Made by a program: the position numbers and the translations under genes. DNA of 64,000 bases. Source: Litchfieldia stipae. Its GTDB lineage: Bacteria > Bacillota > Bacilli > Bacillales > Bacillaceae_L. Each line of letters begins with the position of its first letter. Position 1 is the stretch's first letter. The DNA lies in contig NZ_JACYHA010000008.1 in the NCBI RefSeq assembly GCF_014837155.1, positions 1-64,000 on the forward strand. Direction: 5' to 3'. Shown here piece by piece: positions 38,730 to 47,535 of this stretch. Below the pieces are notes generated by a model. The model ran no database searches. It worked only from the letters and a program-made list of their open reading frames with translations, and was not told the DNA's origin.

Positions 38730-38805
38730 TCTAGAAGATTGGGGTTCTCACGTTTCCTCCTGGCAGTGCCGGGACGGTCTCACGCTTCTATTGTACTTCC
38801 CCACC
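38730..38805 (-). ncRNA. Structured GC-rich leader before the tandem synthase
   Basis: Minus-strand stretch with GGTGGGGAAG, two direct copies of CGTGAGA, CCGTCCCGGCACTG and CCAGGAGG, ending in ACCCC and CTTCTAG. GGGG can pair with CCCC and TAGAAG with CTTCTA. The block CGTCCCGGCACTG-CCAGGA resembles the core of cobalamin riboswitches (GGTCCCGCCACTGT, CAGGA), but the helix before it is too short for a certain call. It also contains AGGAGG followed by a seven-codon frame (GTG to TAG), so a leader peptide is an alternative. Confidence 0.4.
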
Positions 38806-38827
38806 AGTTAACATGTACTTACAAAAC

Positions 38828-38839
38828 ATAGTTAACTAT
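38828..38839. promoter_or_regulatory. Palindrome in the promoter region of the tandem synthase
   Basis: ATAGTTAACTAT, a perfect 12-base palindrome upstream of the structured leader and next to a possible -35 (TTGAGA). GTTAAC recurs a few bases on. Candidate operator. Confidence 0.35.
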
Positions 38840-38875
38840 AGTCTCAAAATAACATCTTTATAACCAGAATGCGAA

Positions 38876-38911
38876 AAATTAATACTCAGGAAGCAGTTGA
38901 TGCTCCCTGAG
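38876..38911 (-). terminator. Terminator of selO
   Basis: CTCAGG-A-AGC (38885-38894) pairs with GCT-C-CCTGAG (38902-38911), then TATTAATTTTTC on the minus strand. Confidence 0.7.
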
Positions 38912-38912
38912 C

Positions 38913-40373
38913 TTACGTTCCGCAAAAGGTACGGTACGGAATATTAGTTTGTGGTGGGAGTTTGCAGTACTCCACCTTTTCTGGTGTGTGCTCATAAGGG
39001 TCTGAAAGTGCCAGAAGTAGCTTTTCCATCACATCAAAGTCTCCATTTTCCGCAGCCTCTATCGCTTCTTCTACCAGGTGGTTTCGAGGAATGACTACTG
39101 GATTACTTTTTCTCATTAAATCCTGTGATGCTTCTTTTGATTCCTTCTGTTTAGCTAATCGTTCCTCCCACTTCACATGCCAATCAGCAAATTCAGTCGT
39201 CCCGCTCAACTCCATTTCCTCGTCATACCTCAGTGAGCGGAATGTATTCGTAAAGTCCGCCTGATGCTTTTTCATTAAACTAAGCAATTCATTAACAAGA
39301 GATTCATCCTGCTCCTCTTCATTAAATAAGCCTAACTTTGCACGCATCCCATTTAACCAGTTTGTATGAGACAATTTCATACATGCAGCAATTTCATTCT
39401 GTGCGATTTCTACTGCCTGATCTTGATCTTCATGTAATAGAGGTAATAGAGATTCTGCCAACCTCGCTAGATTCCACCCACCAATATAAGGTTGGTTTCC
39501 ATATGCGTACCTACCCTGAGTATCAATCGAACTAAACACTGTCTCTGGATCGTATGTATCCATAAAAGCACATGGCCCATAATCAATTGTTTCGCCACTA
39601 ATCGTCATATTATCTGTATTCATTACCCCGTGAATAAACCCAACTAACTGCCACTTAGCAATTAACTCTGCTTGAAGCTTAATCACTTCCTGTAGGAACA
39701 TCAGATATCTCCCATCACCCGCTTCAATTTCTGGATAATGACGACTGATTGCATAGTCCGCCAATTCCCGAAGTTCATCCACGGTAGCAAATTGTCTCGC
39801 ATATTGAAAAGTTCCAACCCGAAGGTGACTTGATGCAACACGAGTCAAAATCGCACCAGGGAGATTCGTCTCACGAGCCACTAACTCTCCAGTCGTTACA
39901 ACTGCTAGACTCCTAGTTGTCGGGATGCCCAGCCCATGCATGGCCTCACTTATTATGTATTCACGTAACATTGGCCCTAATGCTGCTCGACCATCTCCAC
40001 CACGTGAGTAGGAGGTTCTACCTGATCCCTTAAGCTGAATATCAACTCGCTCTCCCGCTGGTGTGACATGCTCACTTATTAACACAGCTCTTCCGTCACC
40101 TAACATGGTAAAGTGACCAAACTGATGACCTGCGTATGCTTGTGCAAGCGGATTCGCCCCCTCAGGAATACGATTTCCAGCAAATACAGCTACACTCTCT
40201 TCACTTTTTAAAGCGTTCGGATTTAACCCTAGAGACTGTGCAAGCTTTTCATTAAGAATGATTAATCTAGGTGAGGAGACTGGAGTCGGATGATCAGTGC
40301 TGTAAAAAGTTTTTGGCAAATTTGTATAGCTATTATCTAAATTCCAACCAATAGCTGTTTCTTCTTTTGTCAT
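38913..40373 (-). CDS. selO: Protein adenylyltransferase SelO (YdiU family)
   Basis: A 486-residue pseudokinase-fold enzyme that transfers AMP to protein Ser/Thr/Tyr residues. Recognisable parts: [24 protein letters not shown] (cited as [10 protein letters not shown]), [42 protein letters not shown] (cited as MNTDNMTI and DYGPCAF), and the C-terminal YRTFCGT. In eukaryotes the penultimate region holds selenocysteine; here it is Cys. The start is ATG 40373 with GAGGTTATC upstream; ATG 40397 and TTG 40409 are alternatives. Role in redox stress is known from other species only. Confidence 0.93.
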   Translation of the reverse strand: MTKEETAIGWNLDNSYTNLPKTFYSTDHPTPVSSPRLIILNEKLAQSLGLNPNALKSEESVAVFAGNRIPEGANPLAQAYAGHQFGHFTMLGDGRAVLISEHVTPAGERVDIQLKGSGRTSYSRGGDGRAALGPMLREYIISEAMHGLGIPTTRSLAVVTTGELVARETNLPGAILTRVASSHLRVGTFQYARQFATVDELRELADYAISRHYPEIEAGDGRYLMFLQEVIKLQAELIAKWQLVGFIHGVMNTDNMTISGETIDYGPCAFMDTYDPETVFSSIDTQGRYAYGNQPYIGGWNLARLAESLLPLLHEDQDQAVEIAQNEIAACMKLSHTNWLNGMRAKLGLFNEEEQDESLVNELLSLMKKHQADFTNTFRSLRYDEEMELSGTTEFADWHVKWEERLAKQKESKEASQDLMRKSNPVVIPRNHLVEEAIEAAENGDFDVMEKLLLALSDPYEHTPEKVEYCKLPPQTNIPYRTFCGT

Positions 40374-40662
40374 GATAACCTCTTTTCTTTTGGACATAGA
40401 GACATTCAAGCCCCTTGTCCGCTTAATAAAACATTATTATTGTACATTTTATTATATCCCTTCAATTCCACTGCTAGTAAACATCAGCTTTAATGATAAA
40501 TGCTTTTGCAATAAATCTTGTTGCTTAAAATGAGAGATAAAATAATAAAGGAAAAATCTTACTATCCATAGTATAGTTATCATAACGTTTTCTTATTTAA
40601 TCTTGATAAAATTTCTTTATCTAATATGTGTTTACTATAACTTTAGTTAGGTGGGCTCTTTT

Positions 40663-41088
40663 TTGAAGAAATATGTAATCGTTTCTCTGTTTTTATTAAT
40701 AATTACCGTGATTTCATTTACCTTTTATAAGTATCGCGAGCAAAGTTTGGGTGATGTATTAAATATTAGTAATGTTGATAAATTTCACCTTATCGCTGAA
40801 AATACAGACAACATTGAGTTTGAGCTCACTAAAATTGATGAGGAAACAATGAATAAGCTTGTACGCTTTTTTAATCACTATCAAGTAAAGTTAACAAATA
40901 AACATGGATGGGTATCCACTTATGAGAATGAACGCTTTGAACTTTACCTTGAATACAAAGATGGTGAACTAGGAAGATATACGATAGAACGAGATGTTGT
41001 TGTATCAACACACGTGTATGATGTAGTGAATGCTCCACTGGATTATCAATGGATAGTAGCGATTGAAAAAGAAATCAATTCAAAGTAA
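40663..41088 (+). CDS. Membrane-anchored hypothetical protein
   Basis: A 141-residue protein that I do not recognise. It has one N-terminal membrane segment (YVIVSLFLLIITVISFTFY) and an outward polar domain with alternating strands (FELTKIDEETMNKLVRFF; ERFELYLEYKDGELGRYTIERD). It looks like the short secreted anchor proteins of unknown function common in Bacilli. I start at TTG 40663, seven bases after AGGTGGG; GTG 40651 would overlap that ribosome site. Single gene, oriented away from SelO. Confidence 0.65.
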   Translation: MKKYVIVSLFLLIITVISFTFYKYREQSLGDVLNISNVDKFHLIAENTDNIEFELTKIDEETMNKLVRFFNHYQVKLTNKHGWVSTYENERFELYLEYKDGELGRYTIERDVVVSTHVYDVVNAPLDYQWIVAIEKEINSK

Positions 41089-41200
41089 TATCAAAAGACG
41101 AATGGAAATAATTACGAATCGACCGTCCAAAAGGGAGCCACATTTTCACTAATTAAAACAATGTAACAGCCCTTTACCTTAGATTGCGATCATATCATAT

Positions 41201-41746
41201 TCATTTCTTAATTGGCCCATATTCAAATAATTTACCTTCATATTCTCGATGTAATCTTTCATTATTTCGAAAGTCATCTGGGGTTACAAGTGCAGGAGGC
41301 TTATCCCACAGCCGGATACCAGACCGGTTGAGGATTTCAGCGACAAATTGCGAACAAAAATAGGAATTACTGAATTCAATTGGCTCATTTAACGAAACAC
41401 CAATCACTCCAAGTAAGTTATATAAGAATTTTTGTTGGCTTCTTTGGAAAACATTTAACACACGTTTCATTTTTATAATATCTCTATCTGTTACTTCTAA
41501 TCTATAAATCACACAGGTTGTTTCTGGATATTTACTATAGGTCCCCTTAGTAATATCTTCCTTAACAAACCCCCCATTAATAGGATTACTCGGGTTTTTA
41601 CGTCCAAAACTATATAACTCATTTAACTCTGGATCAAAAGAGATCGAGGCATGATTATATGGAGCTTTCGTATATTTTTTGATTGATTTCGTAAATAAAG
41701 TACCTGTATCTGTAAGCATTATATACACACTTTTGTTCTGAACCAT
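41201..41746 (-). CDS. NlpC/P60-like (YiiX type) cysteine hydrolase
   Basis: A 181-residue soluble protein with a circularly permuted papain-like fold: the catalytic His is in YNHASISFD near residue 35 and the Cys in NSYFCSQFVAEIL near residue 140, the reversed order of the YiiX/YebB group. Such enzymes cleave amide or ester bonds in cell-wall peptides or lipids. There is no signal peptide, so it acts inside or is released. Start ATG 41746 with GAGGG. It points away from a CdsA-like gene, and a lipid-linked substrate is possible. Confidence 0.75.
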   Translation of the reverse strand: MVQNKSVYIMLTDTGTLFTKSIKKYTKAPYNHASISFDPELNELYSFGRKNPSNPINGGFVKEDITKGTYSKYPETTCVIYRLEVTDRDIIKMKRVLNVFQRSQQKFLYNLLGVIGVSLNEPIEFSNSYFCSQFVAEILNRSGIRLWDKPPALVTPDDFRNNERLHREYEGKLFEYGPIKK

Positions 41747-41833
41747 AAGTATTCCCTCTTTTAAAAATGACATTTTTATCCTATATTAATTATACATAAG
41801 CATAATCAAAATTATAAACAAAAAGTTGGTGTA

Positions 41834-42754
41834 ATGTTGGATAGTGCACTCTGGACACAGTTCGTCATTTTTTCAAGCTTACTAGCTGTCAGTTTAGTAT
41901 TTGGTATCATTAAAAAAATTCAACCTAGTAAGGATTTCTCTACACTATCTTTACGCATTAAAACATGGTGGGGCATGTTTGTGATTTTTGTATTTGCAAC
42001 TCTTTTTAATCCTATCGTATCATTACTATCGTTAATGATTCTTTGTTTTTTTGCACTGAAAGAATATTATTCTATGATAAAAACTAGAAAAGTTGATCGT
42101 AGAGCGTTTTTATGGGCCTACTTATCAATCCCTATCCAATTTTACTGGATCTACATCGAATGGTATGGAATGTTTATTGTCTTTATTCCGATTTATGTCT
42201 TTTTATTCTTACCATTACCTCGAATCCTTGGAAAAAAAGGGACAGTTGGATTCTTACGTTCAGTAAGCTCTACCCAATGGGGGTTGATGCTAATGGTCTT
42301 TGGATTAAGCCATTTAGCCTACTTCCAATTTGCTACCCCAGAATATGGTGCAAATTTAGTCTTATTCTTGGTTTTACTGACACAGCTAAACGATGCTGTA
42401 CATTTCTTAATTTCCTTATATTTTGGAAAAAGAAAAGTCGTACCAACAGCAAACCCTACAATTACGTGGGAAGGCTTTGTTGGAGCAGCTATCATTACGA
42501 CAACGACTGCCTATTTTGTCTTCCCATATTTAACACCTTTTGACACAACCTTTGGGCTCATATCTGGATTGCTCATTTCAAGTGGAGGATTTTTCGGAGC
42601 ACTTACCATCTCTGTTTTAAAAAGAGACTTGCTCATTGGGGACGACGAGAAAACTACCACTTTAAGAGAGAGCTATCTTAGTCGCATTGATAGCCTAACT
42701 TATACTGCCCCCATCTTTTTTCATGTCATTAGATACTTTTTTGATTTTATGTAA
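41834..42754 (+). CDS. CdsA-like phosphatidate cytidylyltransferase homologue
   Basis: A 306-residue integral membrane protein with about eight helices. The C-terminus carries the CDP-diglyceride synthase signature in part (LKRDLLIGDDEKTTTLRESYLSRIDSLTYTAP, key residues KRD, R, SRIDS); the canonical KD-PGHGG-DR-D form has diverged, with GDDEKT in place of the usual glycine-rich run. It may be a CdsA paralogue of the YnbB type that activates a different lipid or alcohol. Start ATG 41834 has a weak site (GGTG). Convergent with sstT. Confidence 0.8.
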   Translation: MLDSALWTQFVIFSSLLAVSLVFGIIKKIQPSKDFSTLSLRIKTWWGMFVIFVFATLFNPIVSLLSLMILCFFALKEYYSMIKTRKVDRRAFLWAYLSIPIQFYWIYIEWYGMFIVFIPIYVFLFLPLPRILGKKGTVGFLRSVSSTQWGLMLMVFGLSHLAYFQFATPEYGANLVLFLVLLTQLNDAVHFLISLYFGKRKVVPTANPTITWEGFVGAAIITTTTAYFVFPYLTPFDTTFGLISGLLISSGGFFGALTISVLKRDLLIGDDEKTTTLRESYLSRIDSLTYTAPIFFHVIRYFFDFM

Positions 42755-42763
42755 TTAGCACAA

Positions 42764-42810
42764 AGGGCAGGGACATCACCTTTGATCAAGACGATTCCCC
42801 TGCCCCTTCA
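42764..42810. terminator. Terminator between the CdsA-like gene and sstT
   Basis: AAGGGCAGGG on the left pairs with CCCTGCCCCTT on the right (42764-42773 with about 42797-42807). It overlaps the last codons of sstT. Confidence 0.6.
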
Positions 42811-44030
42811 TTCCACATCTTCCCTTCTTTACGCCATTCTTTAAATTCAGTAGCAGCTGTGAATAATACATCTGTAGATGAGTTCAGTGCTGTTTCAAAT
42901 GAGTCCTGTAATACACCGATAATAAATCCTACACCAACCACCTGCATGGCAATGTCAGCTGGAATGCCAAATAGATTACAAGCAAGTGGAATGAGTAACA
43001 ACGAACCACCAGCAACCCCAGAAGCCCCACAAGCACTGACTGCAGCGAGTATACTTAAGATGACTGCGGTTGGCAGGTCTACTTGAATCTCAAGCGTATG
43101 AACGGCCGCAAGAGTTAGAACCGTAATCGTAACTGCTGCTCCAGCCATATTGATCGTCGCTCCTAATGGAATCGAAACGGAATATTGATCCCTATTCAAT
43201 CCCAGATTCTCACACAGTCTCATATTGACTGGGATATTCGAAGCCGAGCTCCGCGTGAAAAATGCGGTTATCCCACTCTCCTTTATGCACTTAAATACTA
43301 ATGGATATGGATTTTGTCTAATCATCCCAAACACAATCAGCGGATTTACAACGAATGCCACAAATAACATACATCCAATCAATACCCCAAGGAGCATTCC
43401 ATATCCAAGAAGTGATCCGAGCCCATTCGTACTGATCGATTCAAACACCAACCCCATAATTCCTAGTGGAGCAAACTTGATCACCCAACGAACGATTTGA
43501 GAGATAGCCTCCGCGAAATTAGCAATCATTGTTTTTGTCGTATCATTTGCATTTTTCAATGCTAGTCCAAAAAGAATGGCCCAAGCTAAAATACTAATAA
43601 AGTTTGCATTGTAAAGTGCTTTAAATGGGTTATCCACAACATTCAATAGCAAAGTTTGAAGGACCTCGATCACTCCACCCGGAGCTGCCAAACCCTCCGC
43701 ACCATTTACAAGTGTGATTTTCACCGGAAACAAAAAGCTTCCAATCACGGCAATCAAACTAGCTAAAAACGTTCCGAGAAGGTATAGAAGAATTACTGAT
43801 TTCATATTTGTTTGCTGACCTTTTTTGTGTTGAGCGATCGCAGACATCACTAAGAACAGAACTAACACAGGTGCTATTGCCTTTAATGCACCTACAAATA
43901 ACGAGCCGAATATGACAACAAACCCTGCCGTTTCTGGGATTGTCAAAGCTAGGATTATACCAATGATTAGCCCTATCATAATTTGTTTTACTAAGCTTAT
44001 TCGATTCCACTTTTTCAGCATTCTATTCAT
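42786..44030 (-). CDS. sstT: Serine/threonine:sodium symporter SstT
   Basis: A 414-residue dicarboxylate/amino acid:cation symporter (DAACS) protein with eight or more membrane helices and the re-entrant loops typical of the family. The serine-rich loop [12 protein letters not shown] and the substrate site stretch [15 protein letters not shown] are conserved; [21 protein letters not shown] (cited as [12 protein letters not shown]) identifies the SstT branch. It imports serine and threonine with sodium. Start ATG 44030; TTG 44036 lies close by. Near serA only in the broad sense (7 kb away), but both bear on serine supply. Confidence 0.92.
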   Translation of the reverse strand: MNRMLKKWNRISLVKQIMIGLIIGIILALTIPETAGFVVIFGSLFVGALKAIAPVLVLFLVMSAIAQHKKGQQTNMKSVILLYLLGTFLASLIAVIGSFLFPVKITLVNGAEGLAAPGGVIEVLQTLLLNVVDNPFKALYNANFISILAWAILFGLALKNANDTTKTMIANFAEAISQIVRWVIKFAPLGIMGLVFESISTNGLGSLLGYGMLLGVLIGCMLFVAFVVNPLIVFGMIRQNPYPLVFKCIKESGITAFFTRSSASNIPVNMRLCENLGLNRDQYSVSIPLGATINMAGAAVTITVLTLAAVHTLEIQVDLPTAVILSILAAVSACGASGVAGGSLLLIPLACNLFGIPADIAMQVVGVGFIIGVLQDSFETALNSSTDVLFTAATEFKEWRKEGKMWNEGAGESS

Positions 44031-44239
44031 TGACAAGACCCCATTTATTTAAAATATCTTCCTTTAAAATTATATCAATATAATTTTTCTTAATCTCACG
44101 TATTTTCCCACAAGTACATCTTGTAAAACACCTACCAAAATTCCACCCTAAAAGAACAAATGTCCTTCGTATAAAAACTATTATAATATCAAAATGAAGT
44201 CTTTCAAAATTATTATTTATTCCGAATATTCATTCCGTT

Positions 44240-44500
44240 AAAATGAATAACAAAAAAGGCAGTCACTACGTCTTAAAGGGTTCTGTTTTGAGATTCATCT
44301 TGTTTATATGACAAAGACATTGACACTGCAATTGGCAGCAGTCGATTCCTTTTTACATCAATGTTATGGGAACTTTTTATAGAGAATTGACAGCAGAAAT
44401 GACATAATAAATTTAAAGGACAATGGTTGTTGTAATCTTGAAATCTGTTGTCAATTAAAGTGTCAGTTGAGTTATCAATCGACTGCCATTTTGATTATGT
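44240..44500. repeat. Gene-free region with imperfect inverted repeats
   Basis: The 560 bases between sstT and the next gene hold no open frame that I can support. Within them, 44333-44347 (TGGCAGCAGTCGATT) matches the reverse complement of 44477-44488 apart from a three-base insert, and ATTGACAGCAGA (44386-44397) matches TCTGTTGTCAAT (44444-44455) at 11 of 12. GACACT/AGTGTC is also inverted. This could be a decayed MITE or insertion-sequence relic. Confidence 0.35.
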
Positions 44501-44599
44501 TACTAGAAAAATACATAAGGATTCATTGAACTAACGAAACAGTTTAGTGGAAGAAGATATAATTTAATATTCCATTTAATTGTTAAAGGAAGTGAAAAA

Positions 44600-45034
44600 A
44601 TGTTAATGTATTATGCGATACTAATTATTGGAGTTTTGTTAGTAATAGTGGCGGTATTTACATTTATTGCTATGTATAGCGGTAAAGATTACACAATATT
44701 AAATGTAGGTAAAATCCTTGGAGCCTTATCACTTGGTGTTTTATGTTTAGTGCTTACTCTCCCAAGCCTTAAATATGTTGTGCTAAAGGAATATGATGTC
44801 GTCAGTGGGAAATGTGTTATCGAAATAGATACATCAGGTCGTACTTCTGAAGCGGACTTTAACATGCTTAATACAGATGAAGTGTTTAGTTTCAGAGATA
44901 TTCCTGCACTTGATGCTTATGGAAAGTCAATTCCTTATTATTGTAAAGTGACAGTTACAAAAGACCATAAGTTTGGAGTTAGTTATAAAATATATGATGC
45001 TAATACACGAAAGTTAATATTAACAAGCAAATAG
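44600..45034 (+). CDS. Hypothetical membrane protein
   Basis: A 144-residue protein with two membrane segments in the first 65 residues (YYAILIIGVLLVIVAVFTFI and LGALSLGVLCLVLTLPSL), then a polar domain with a short-strand pattern (VVSGKCVIEIDTSGR, KVTVTKDHKFGVSYKIYD). I do not recognise the family. AGGAAGTG lies before ATG 44600. It is a single gene behind a region of inverted repeats and has a strong terminator after it. Confidence 0.65.
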   Translation: MLMYYAILIIGVLLVIVAVFTFIAMYSGKDYTILNVGKILGALSLGVLCLVLTLPSLKYVVLKEYDVVSGKCVIEIDTSGRTSEADFNMLNTDEVFSFRDIPALDAYGKSIPYYCKVTVTKDHKFGVSYKIYDANTRKLILTSK

Positions 45035-45124
45035 CTTATGTTTGCAGTTATAAATGTTCATATTCAGCTAACGGATTCTTTAGTTGAAGATAGTTCAAGC
45101 GTCAATTTAGACGTAAATAACATG

Positions 45125-45167
45125 AAATGGCGTGCCAAAACTGATGTCAGTTAGCACGCCATTTTAA
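45125..45167. terminator. Strong bidirectional hairpin
   Basis: AAATGGCGTGC pairs with GCACGCCATTTT, with an inner AACTGA-TG-TCAGTT stem, between convergent genes. Confidence 0.85.
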
Positions 45168-45254
45168 TTACCAATTATACGATATGCACCTCAAAACGGA
45201 ACCCTTTACACTACATATACTGTCTTTTTTTGTTTCACTAAGATCCTCTTTTTT

Positions 45255-45962
45255 CTAAACCGTCATTTTCCAACTAGAAACGGCCAACCAATTCTCCTGT
45301 TCCTTGTAATCTGGCATGATTTTTCCCACTAAACGCCAGAAGGAGCGATCATGATTTAGATGGACCATATGACACATTTCATGTACAACAACGTAATCAA
45401 TCACCTGTTGAGGGGCCATCGCGAGTTTCCAGTTAAAGGTTAGCTGTAATTTCGAATCACAGGTTCCCCAATTACTGTTATTATCAGTTATTCTTATCGA
45501 ACGGGGCTTTATTTTGAAATAACTTTGATATGAGCGAATACTTTTTTCAACCAAAGCCTTACACTGCTTATAATAGAATCGCTTGAGAGCCTGTTTTATT
45601 TTATCATCTTCATGCTGCTTCACATAAATATGCAAAACGCTCTTTTCGAAAACGACGTGATCTTGACTAATCTGTGGATCAAGATGAATTTTAATAGGGT
45701 AAGATTCCCCTAAATAGAGGAAATTTTCACCATGTTCGTAGACTTTGTCCTGAGAACCCTGCATTCTGGCTTTCATTTCTTTTATCTTATCCAGTATAAG
45801 CTCCCAATTCCGCTCGACTAAATGAATCACCTGCTCATCCGTTGTTCCCTTTGACACCTGAACGATTAAATTCCCATACATATCAATGGACATGCCAACC
45901 GTTCCACGCTTCTTATATTGTATCTCAACATTTATGGTTTCACCTAAATAGGTATGCATCAT
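45255..45962 (-). CDS. DUF45 zinc metallopeptidase (YgjP/M48-like)
   Basis: A 235-residue soluble protein with the metal site VVHEMCHMVHLNHDRSFW, i.e. HExxH plus a downstream His/Asp, and NWGTCDSKLQLTFNWKL before it. This is the SprT-like DUF45 family (YgjP), often linked to restriction loci but here in a housekeeping context. Substrate unknown. ATG 45962 with AGGTG six bases before it; GTG 45971 would overlap. It follows the DUF1456 gene with only 27 bases between. Confidence 0.85.
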   Translation of the reverse strand: MMHTYLGETINVEIQYKKRGTVGMSIDMYGNLIVQVSKGTTDEQVIHLVERNWELILDKIKEMKARMQGSQDKVYEHGENFLYLGESYPIKIHLDPQISQDHVVFEKSVLHIYVKQHEDDKIKQALKRFYYKQCKALVEKSIRSYQSYFKIKPRSIRITDNNSNWGTCDSKLQLTFNWKLAMAPQQVIDYVVVHEMCHMVHLNHDRSFWRLVGKIMPDYKEQENWLAVSSWKMTV

Positions 45963-45989
45963 TTCAATCACCTAATGTTCTTTCTAACA

Positions 45990-46511
45990 CTATCCTCTAT
46001 GTTTTAGCGCTAAGCCTTTTAAGAAGTTTCGCGCGTATCGGTCACCACACACTTTATAGTTCTTGTGTCCTTTTTTTCTTAAAATCGCACTCATTTCACC
46101 CTTGGTAACAGTAACACCTGCTTCTTCTAATATATCAAGCATGTCCTCACTTGTTAATGATAGAGCGATTTTCACCTTTTTTAAGAGCAAGTTATTCGCA
46201 TGCTCATTTGTGATAGCAGGGAACTCTGGTTGTCCTGGTTTTGGCTCCTGTTTCCCTCTTTTAAATGTAATAAAGCCATTTAAAAATGACTCATACATTC
46301 TATTATCACATTCAATATGGTCATCGTCTTCCTCAATTTCATCAAAGTCTACGTCATCCTCATAGTAGTCCTTTGGTTTAGTGAGAATCTTAAGCACCTC
46401 GTCCTTTGTCACTTCAATGCCACCAAGCTGAAAAATCTCTACCATATCATTGTTTTTTATATCTAATGCATATCTTAATCGAATCAAGATATCGTTATTT
46501 GTCATATTCAT
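45990..46511 (-). CDS. DUF1456 family protein (YehS-like)
   Basis: A 173-residue protein with two copies of a helical repeat: NNDILIRLRYALDIKNNDMVEIFQLGG near residue 5 and NNLLLKKVKIALSLTSEDMLDILEEAG near residue 100, each followed by VTK(D/G)E. An acidic linker (YYEDDVDFDEIEEDDDHIE) joins them. The duplicated unit defines DUF1456, whose function is not known. ATG 46511 with AGGAGGG; it probably shares a transcript with the downstream metallopeptidase. Confidence 0.85.
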   Translation of the reverse strand: MNMTNNDILIRLRYALDIKNNDMVEIFQLGGIEVTKDEVLKILTKPKDYYEDDVDFDEIEEDDDHIECDNRMYESFLNGFITFKRGKQEPKPGQPEFPAITNEHANNLLLKKVKIALSLTSEDMLDILEEAGVTVTKGEMSAILRKKGHKNYKVCGDRYARNFLKGLALKHRG

Positions 46512-46660
46512 GTTTTGCCCTCCTAAATTCATGCAGCACAGTCAAAATGTCCTTAGTATTTTATCTCCAACAATAGCGTTAAATACTCAACTGTGTACAA
46601 CGATTTAAAGTGTACCATTTAAACCACTGATTTTATAGTATTAGATTGATTTATAGGCAA

Positions 46661-46693
46661 CAAAAAAGGTGCTTTTATCGAAGTAAAAGCACC
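46661..46693 (-). terminator. Terminator of the AAC(3) gene
   Basis: GGTGCTTTTA (46668-46677) pairs with TAAAAGCACC (46684-46693), then TTTTTTG on the minus strand. Confidence 0.9.
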
Positions 46694-46707
46694 ACGCTAT
46701 CAATCTA

Positions 46708-47502
46708 TTAATTTAACCATTTCCGTGCAAAGTCAATTAATTCTCGTTGACTCATAAGCTTACAATTAGCATTACCTATTTTCAACGTTTTAATTGGGTA
46801 TTCTTTCTCAAAATCAGTTCCCAACTCCTCAAACACATCTGCATCATACTCAATTTCCTCGAAGCTTTTCCAAACACGTTCATTGTTTTCAATCAATGCT
46901 GCCCCTTTTGTAACGAGCTTTCGATTTTCAATGGAGTGTTCTGCAAAATGAAGGGACGTATTGCTATCATGGCTCACCCCAATTAATAAAACATGTCCAC
47001 CAAGTTTATATATTTTTGCTAATGGTGATTCTGGACCAAATCCCGCTTCTAGTGGTTGCTCCGAGATAATATAGTCTGCATATTTCCCCCATGCCGCAAA
47101 GGAGTAGGCTGGATGAATGCTCCTTTTCACATGAGGATATGTTCGAAAGGTCTCAACAATCTTTCCCATCCCTCTAGTTGGTGTTACATCCGGATCAAAT
47201 GCAGGCATCTCATTTCTAATAATCGGCCACCATTCCTCTGGTACAGGAGGGTTTTGCCACACTGATGGATCTGAGTTATCCCCAGTCTGAGTAGGCATCA
47301 CAATTGTACCGTCTTCTCCAACGACCTCCATTAATGCTTCAATCACTGCAACTGGTCCACCACAAACCCAGCCTAAAGAACTTAAAGAAGAATGGACAAT
47401 TACGACCATTCCTTCCTCCAATCCTAACTGTTTAAAATCACGAACTAGACTTGACGATGTATTCGGAGCTTTCAACAGCTCAATTGTCTTACTTTCACTC
47501 AT
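46708..47502 (-). CDS. AAC(3) family N-acetyltransferase (YokD-like)
   Basis: A 264-residue enzyme of the aminoglycoside 3-N-acetyltransferase family: VIVHSSLSSLGWVCGGPVAVIEALM near the N-terminus (cited as HSSLSSLGWV), TPTRGMGKIVETFR, and SIHPAYSFAAWGK. Chromosomal copies in Bacilli often act on other amines and do not give strong resistance. Start ATG 47502, four bases after GGTGGGG; ATG 47535 lacks a ribosome site. It directly follows an MFS exporter gene and forms an apparent two-gene operon, which could serve drug modification and efflux. Confidence 0.88.
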   Translation of the reverse strand: MSESKTIELLKAPNTSSSLVRDFKQLGLEEGMVVIVHSSLSSLGWVCGGPVAVIEALMEVVGEDGTIVMPTQTGDNSDPSVWQNPPVPEEWWPIIRNEMPAFDPDVTPTRGMGKIVETFRTYPHVKRSIHPAYSFAAWGKYADYIISEQPLEAGFGPESPLAKIYKLGGHVLLIGVSHDSNTSLHFAEHSIENRKLVTKGAALIENNERVWKSFEEIEYDADVFEELGTDFEKEYPIKTLKIGNANCKLMSQRELIDFARKWLN

Positions 47503-47535
47503 TTTCCCCACCTCGTTTAATTTAGAATCACTCAT

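Noticed and set aside
44249-44317. Short frame MNNKKGSHYVLKGS
   Set aside because: Only 22 codons, no ribosome site and no conservation evidence.
45255-45962. Restriction-modification component (DUF45 metallopeptidase)
   Set aside because: No restriction or methylase subunits lie nearby; neighbours are housekeeping genes.
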